Shown one piece after another: positions 6,978 through 7,215 of a DNA stretch of 7,215 bases (position 1 is its first letter; every line of letters starts with the position of its first letter). Below the pieces are notes generated by a model, which saw only the letters and a list, made by a program, of their open reading frames with translations, searched no databases and had not been told where the DNA came from. The DNA comes from Methylomonas sp. GTDB taxonomy: Bacteria; Pseudomonadota; Gammaproteobacteria; Methylococcales; Methylomonadaceae. A program made the translations under genes and the position numbers. The stretch spans positions 1 through 7,215 of the forward strand of contig JALXCS010000108.1 of assembly GCA_026990815.1 (NCBI GenBank), written 5' to 3'.

Positions 6978-7026
6978 CAGGAGCTGCTTCAACCGCGATT
7001 AAATTGCGGTAAAGAAGCAACTTCTG
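6978..7026 (+). other. Long stem-loop after the ACP-like gene, not a canonical terminator
   Basis: Three nested stems stack: CAGGAG (6978-6983) with CTTCTG (7021-7026), one G-U; TGCTTC (6985-6990) with GAAGCA (7014-7019), perfect; ACCGCGAT (6992-6999) with ATTGCGGT (7003-7010), one G-U, closing a TAA loop. Together this is a strong 20-pair hairpin with small bulges. On the + strand it is followed by C and ten A's, not T's, and on the - strand no T run follows, so it does not look like an intrinsic terminator on either strand. It may protect the transcript 3' end or be an insertion remnant. Confidence 0.6.
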
Positions 7027-7076
7027 CAAAAAAAAAATGACTGGTTCATTTTTTCATATCTCAAGCCTTATACCCA

Positions 7077-7154
7077 TCCTAATAAGTTTATTTTTAACTC
7101 TTATCATCCACTCTATCGCCGGCAGGAGAGGGGATATACTAGAACTTATTAGGA
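7077..7154. repeat. 78-base element bounded by perfect 12-base inverted repeats, MITE-like
   Basis: TCCTAATAAGTT at 7077-7088 is the exact reverse complement of AACTTATTAGGA at 7143-7154. Inside lies a second imperfect stem: ATCC-x-CTCT (7106-7114) pairs with AGAG-x-GGAT (7127-7135) around a GCCGGC centre (7118-7123). Left and right flanks both carry CA (7075-7076 and 7155-7156), a weak hint of a 2-base target duplication. It contains no gene. It could be a small non-autonomous transposable element, a repetitive palindromic unit, or a regulatory palindrome for a gene beyond the edge. Multiple genomic copies would be needed to call it mobile. Confidence 0.55.
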
Positions 7155-7187
7155 CAACGATTACTCCGCTAAACATTTCAAGTCAGT

Positions 7188-7193
7188 TATAAT
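7188..7193 (+). promoter_or_regulatory. Consensus -10 hexamer near the right edge
   Basis: A perfect TATAAT lies close to the window end, but no -35 match is present at the usual distance and the next gene is not visible. It may belong to a promoter for a gene starting beyond 7215, or be chance in AT-rich DNA. Confidence 0.18.
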
Positions 7194-7215
7194 TCGAGGC
7201 CACATACTCAAAATA

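Noticed and set aside
7028..7054. A10 run and T6 run around TGACTGGTTCA, resembling a bidirectional terminator
   Set aside because: The pairing is nearly all A-T with no GC core, so a functional terminator is not supported.
1..7215. CRISPR array, tRNA, rRNA or phage genes
   Set aside because: No regularly spaced repeats, no cloverleaf-like or rRNA-like stretches and no phage or defence proteins were seen.

Overview
The window is AT-rich proteobacterial DNA. Several things suggest a gammaproteobacterium, possibly a methanotroph-like (Methylococcales) lineage: a lipB-lipA pair with gammaproteobacterial signatures, a large CHASE2/PAS/GGDEF/EAL signalling protein, and a small secreted protein resembling the exosortase-associated TIGR04073 family. 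The organism assignment is inference from gene content and base composition only; no rRNA or tRNA is present to support it.

Left part (1-3865, + strand): the C-terminal part of a FecR-type periplasmic protein, with three fibronectin-III-like repeats and a hydrophobic tail, is followed 9 bases later by a 945-residue membrane c-di-GMP enzyme. The enzyme has an N-terminal membrane segment, a CHASE2 sensor, three membrane helices, PAS, GGDEF and EAL. The FecR-type gene lacks its 5' part: its frame meets stops at 56-58 and 38-40 and has no credible start codon. The opposite strand of the same edge carries an unrelated-looking open frame, so the left edge may be a rearrangement junction.

Middle (3877-6560): a secreted TIGR04073-like protein on the - strand converges on the signalling gene. 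It diverges, across a 153-base promoter region, from a tight + strand cluster: a secreted Tll0287-like (DUF3365) haem c protein, lipB (octanoyltransferase, GTG start overlapping the previous stop) and lipA (lipoyl synthase, starting directly after the lipB stop). LipB moves octanoyl groups from acyl carrier protein to lipoyl domains and LipA inserts the two sulfurs. The haem protein has no known role in that pathway, but the spacing implies co-translation.

Right part (6561-7215): a 94-residue acyl-carrier-protein-like gene has Asp where the phosphopantetheine Ser should be. It is followed by 259 bases without a gene. That stretch holds a long stem-loop (6978-7026), a 10-base A run, and a 78-base element bounded by perfect 12-base inverted repeats (7077-7154).

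The points most worth a second look are the non-canonical carrier protein next to lipoate genes, the haem c protein in the lip operon, the broken FecR-type gene at the left edge, and the inverted-repeat element at the right edge. I did not see an obviously new multi-gene system.
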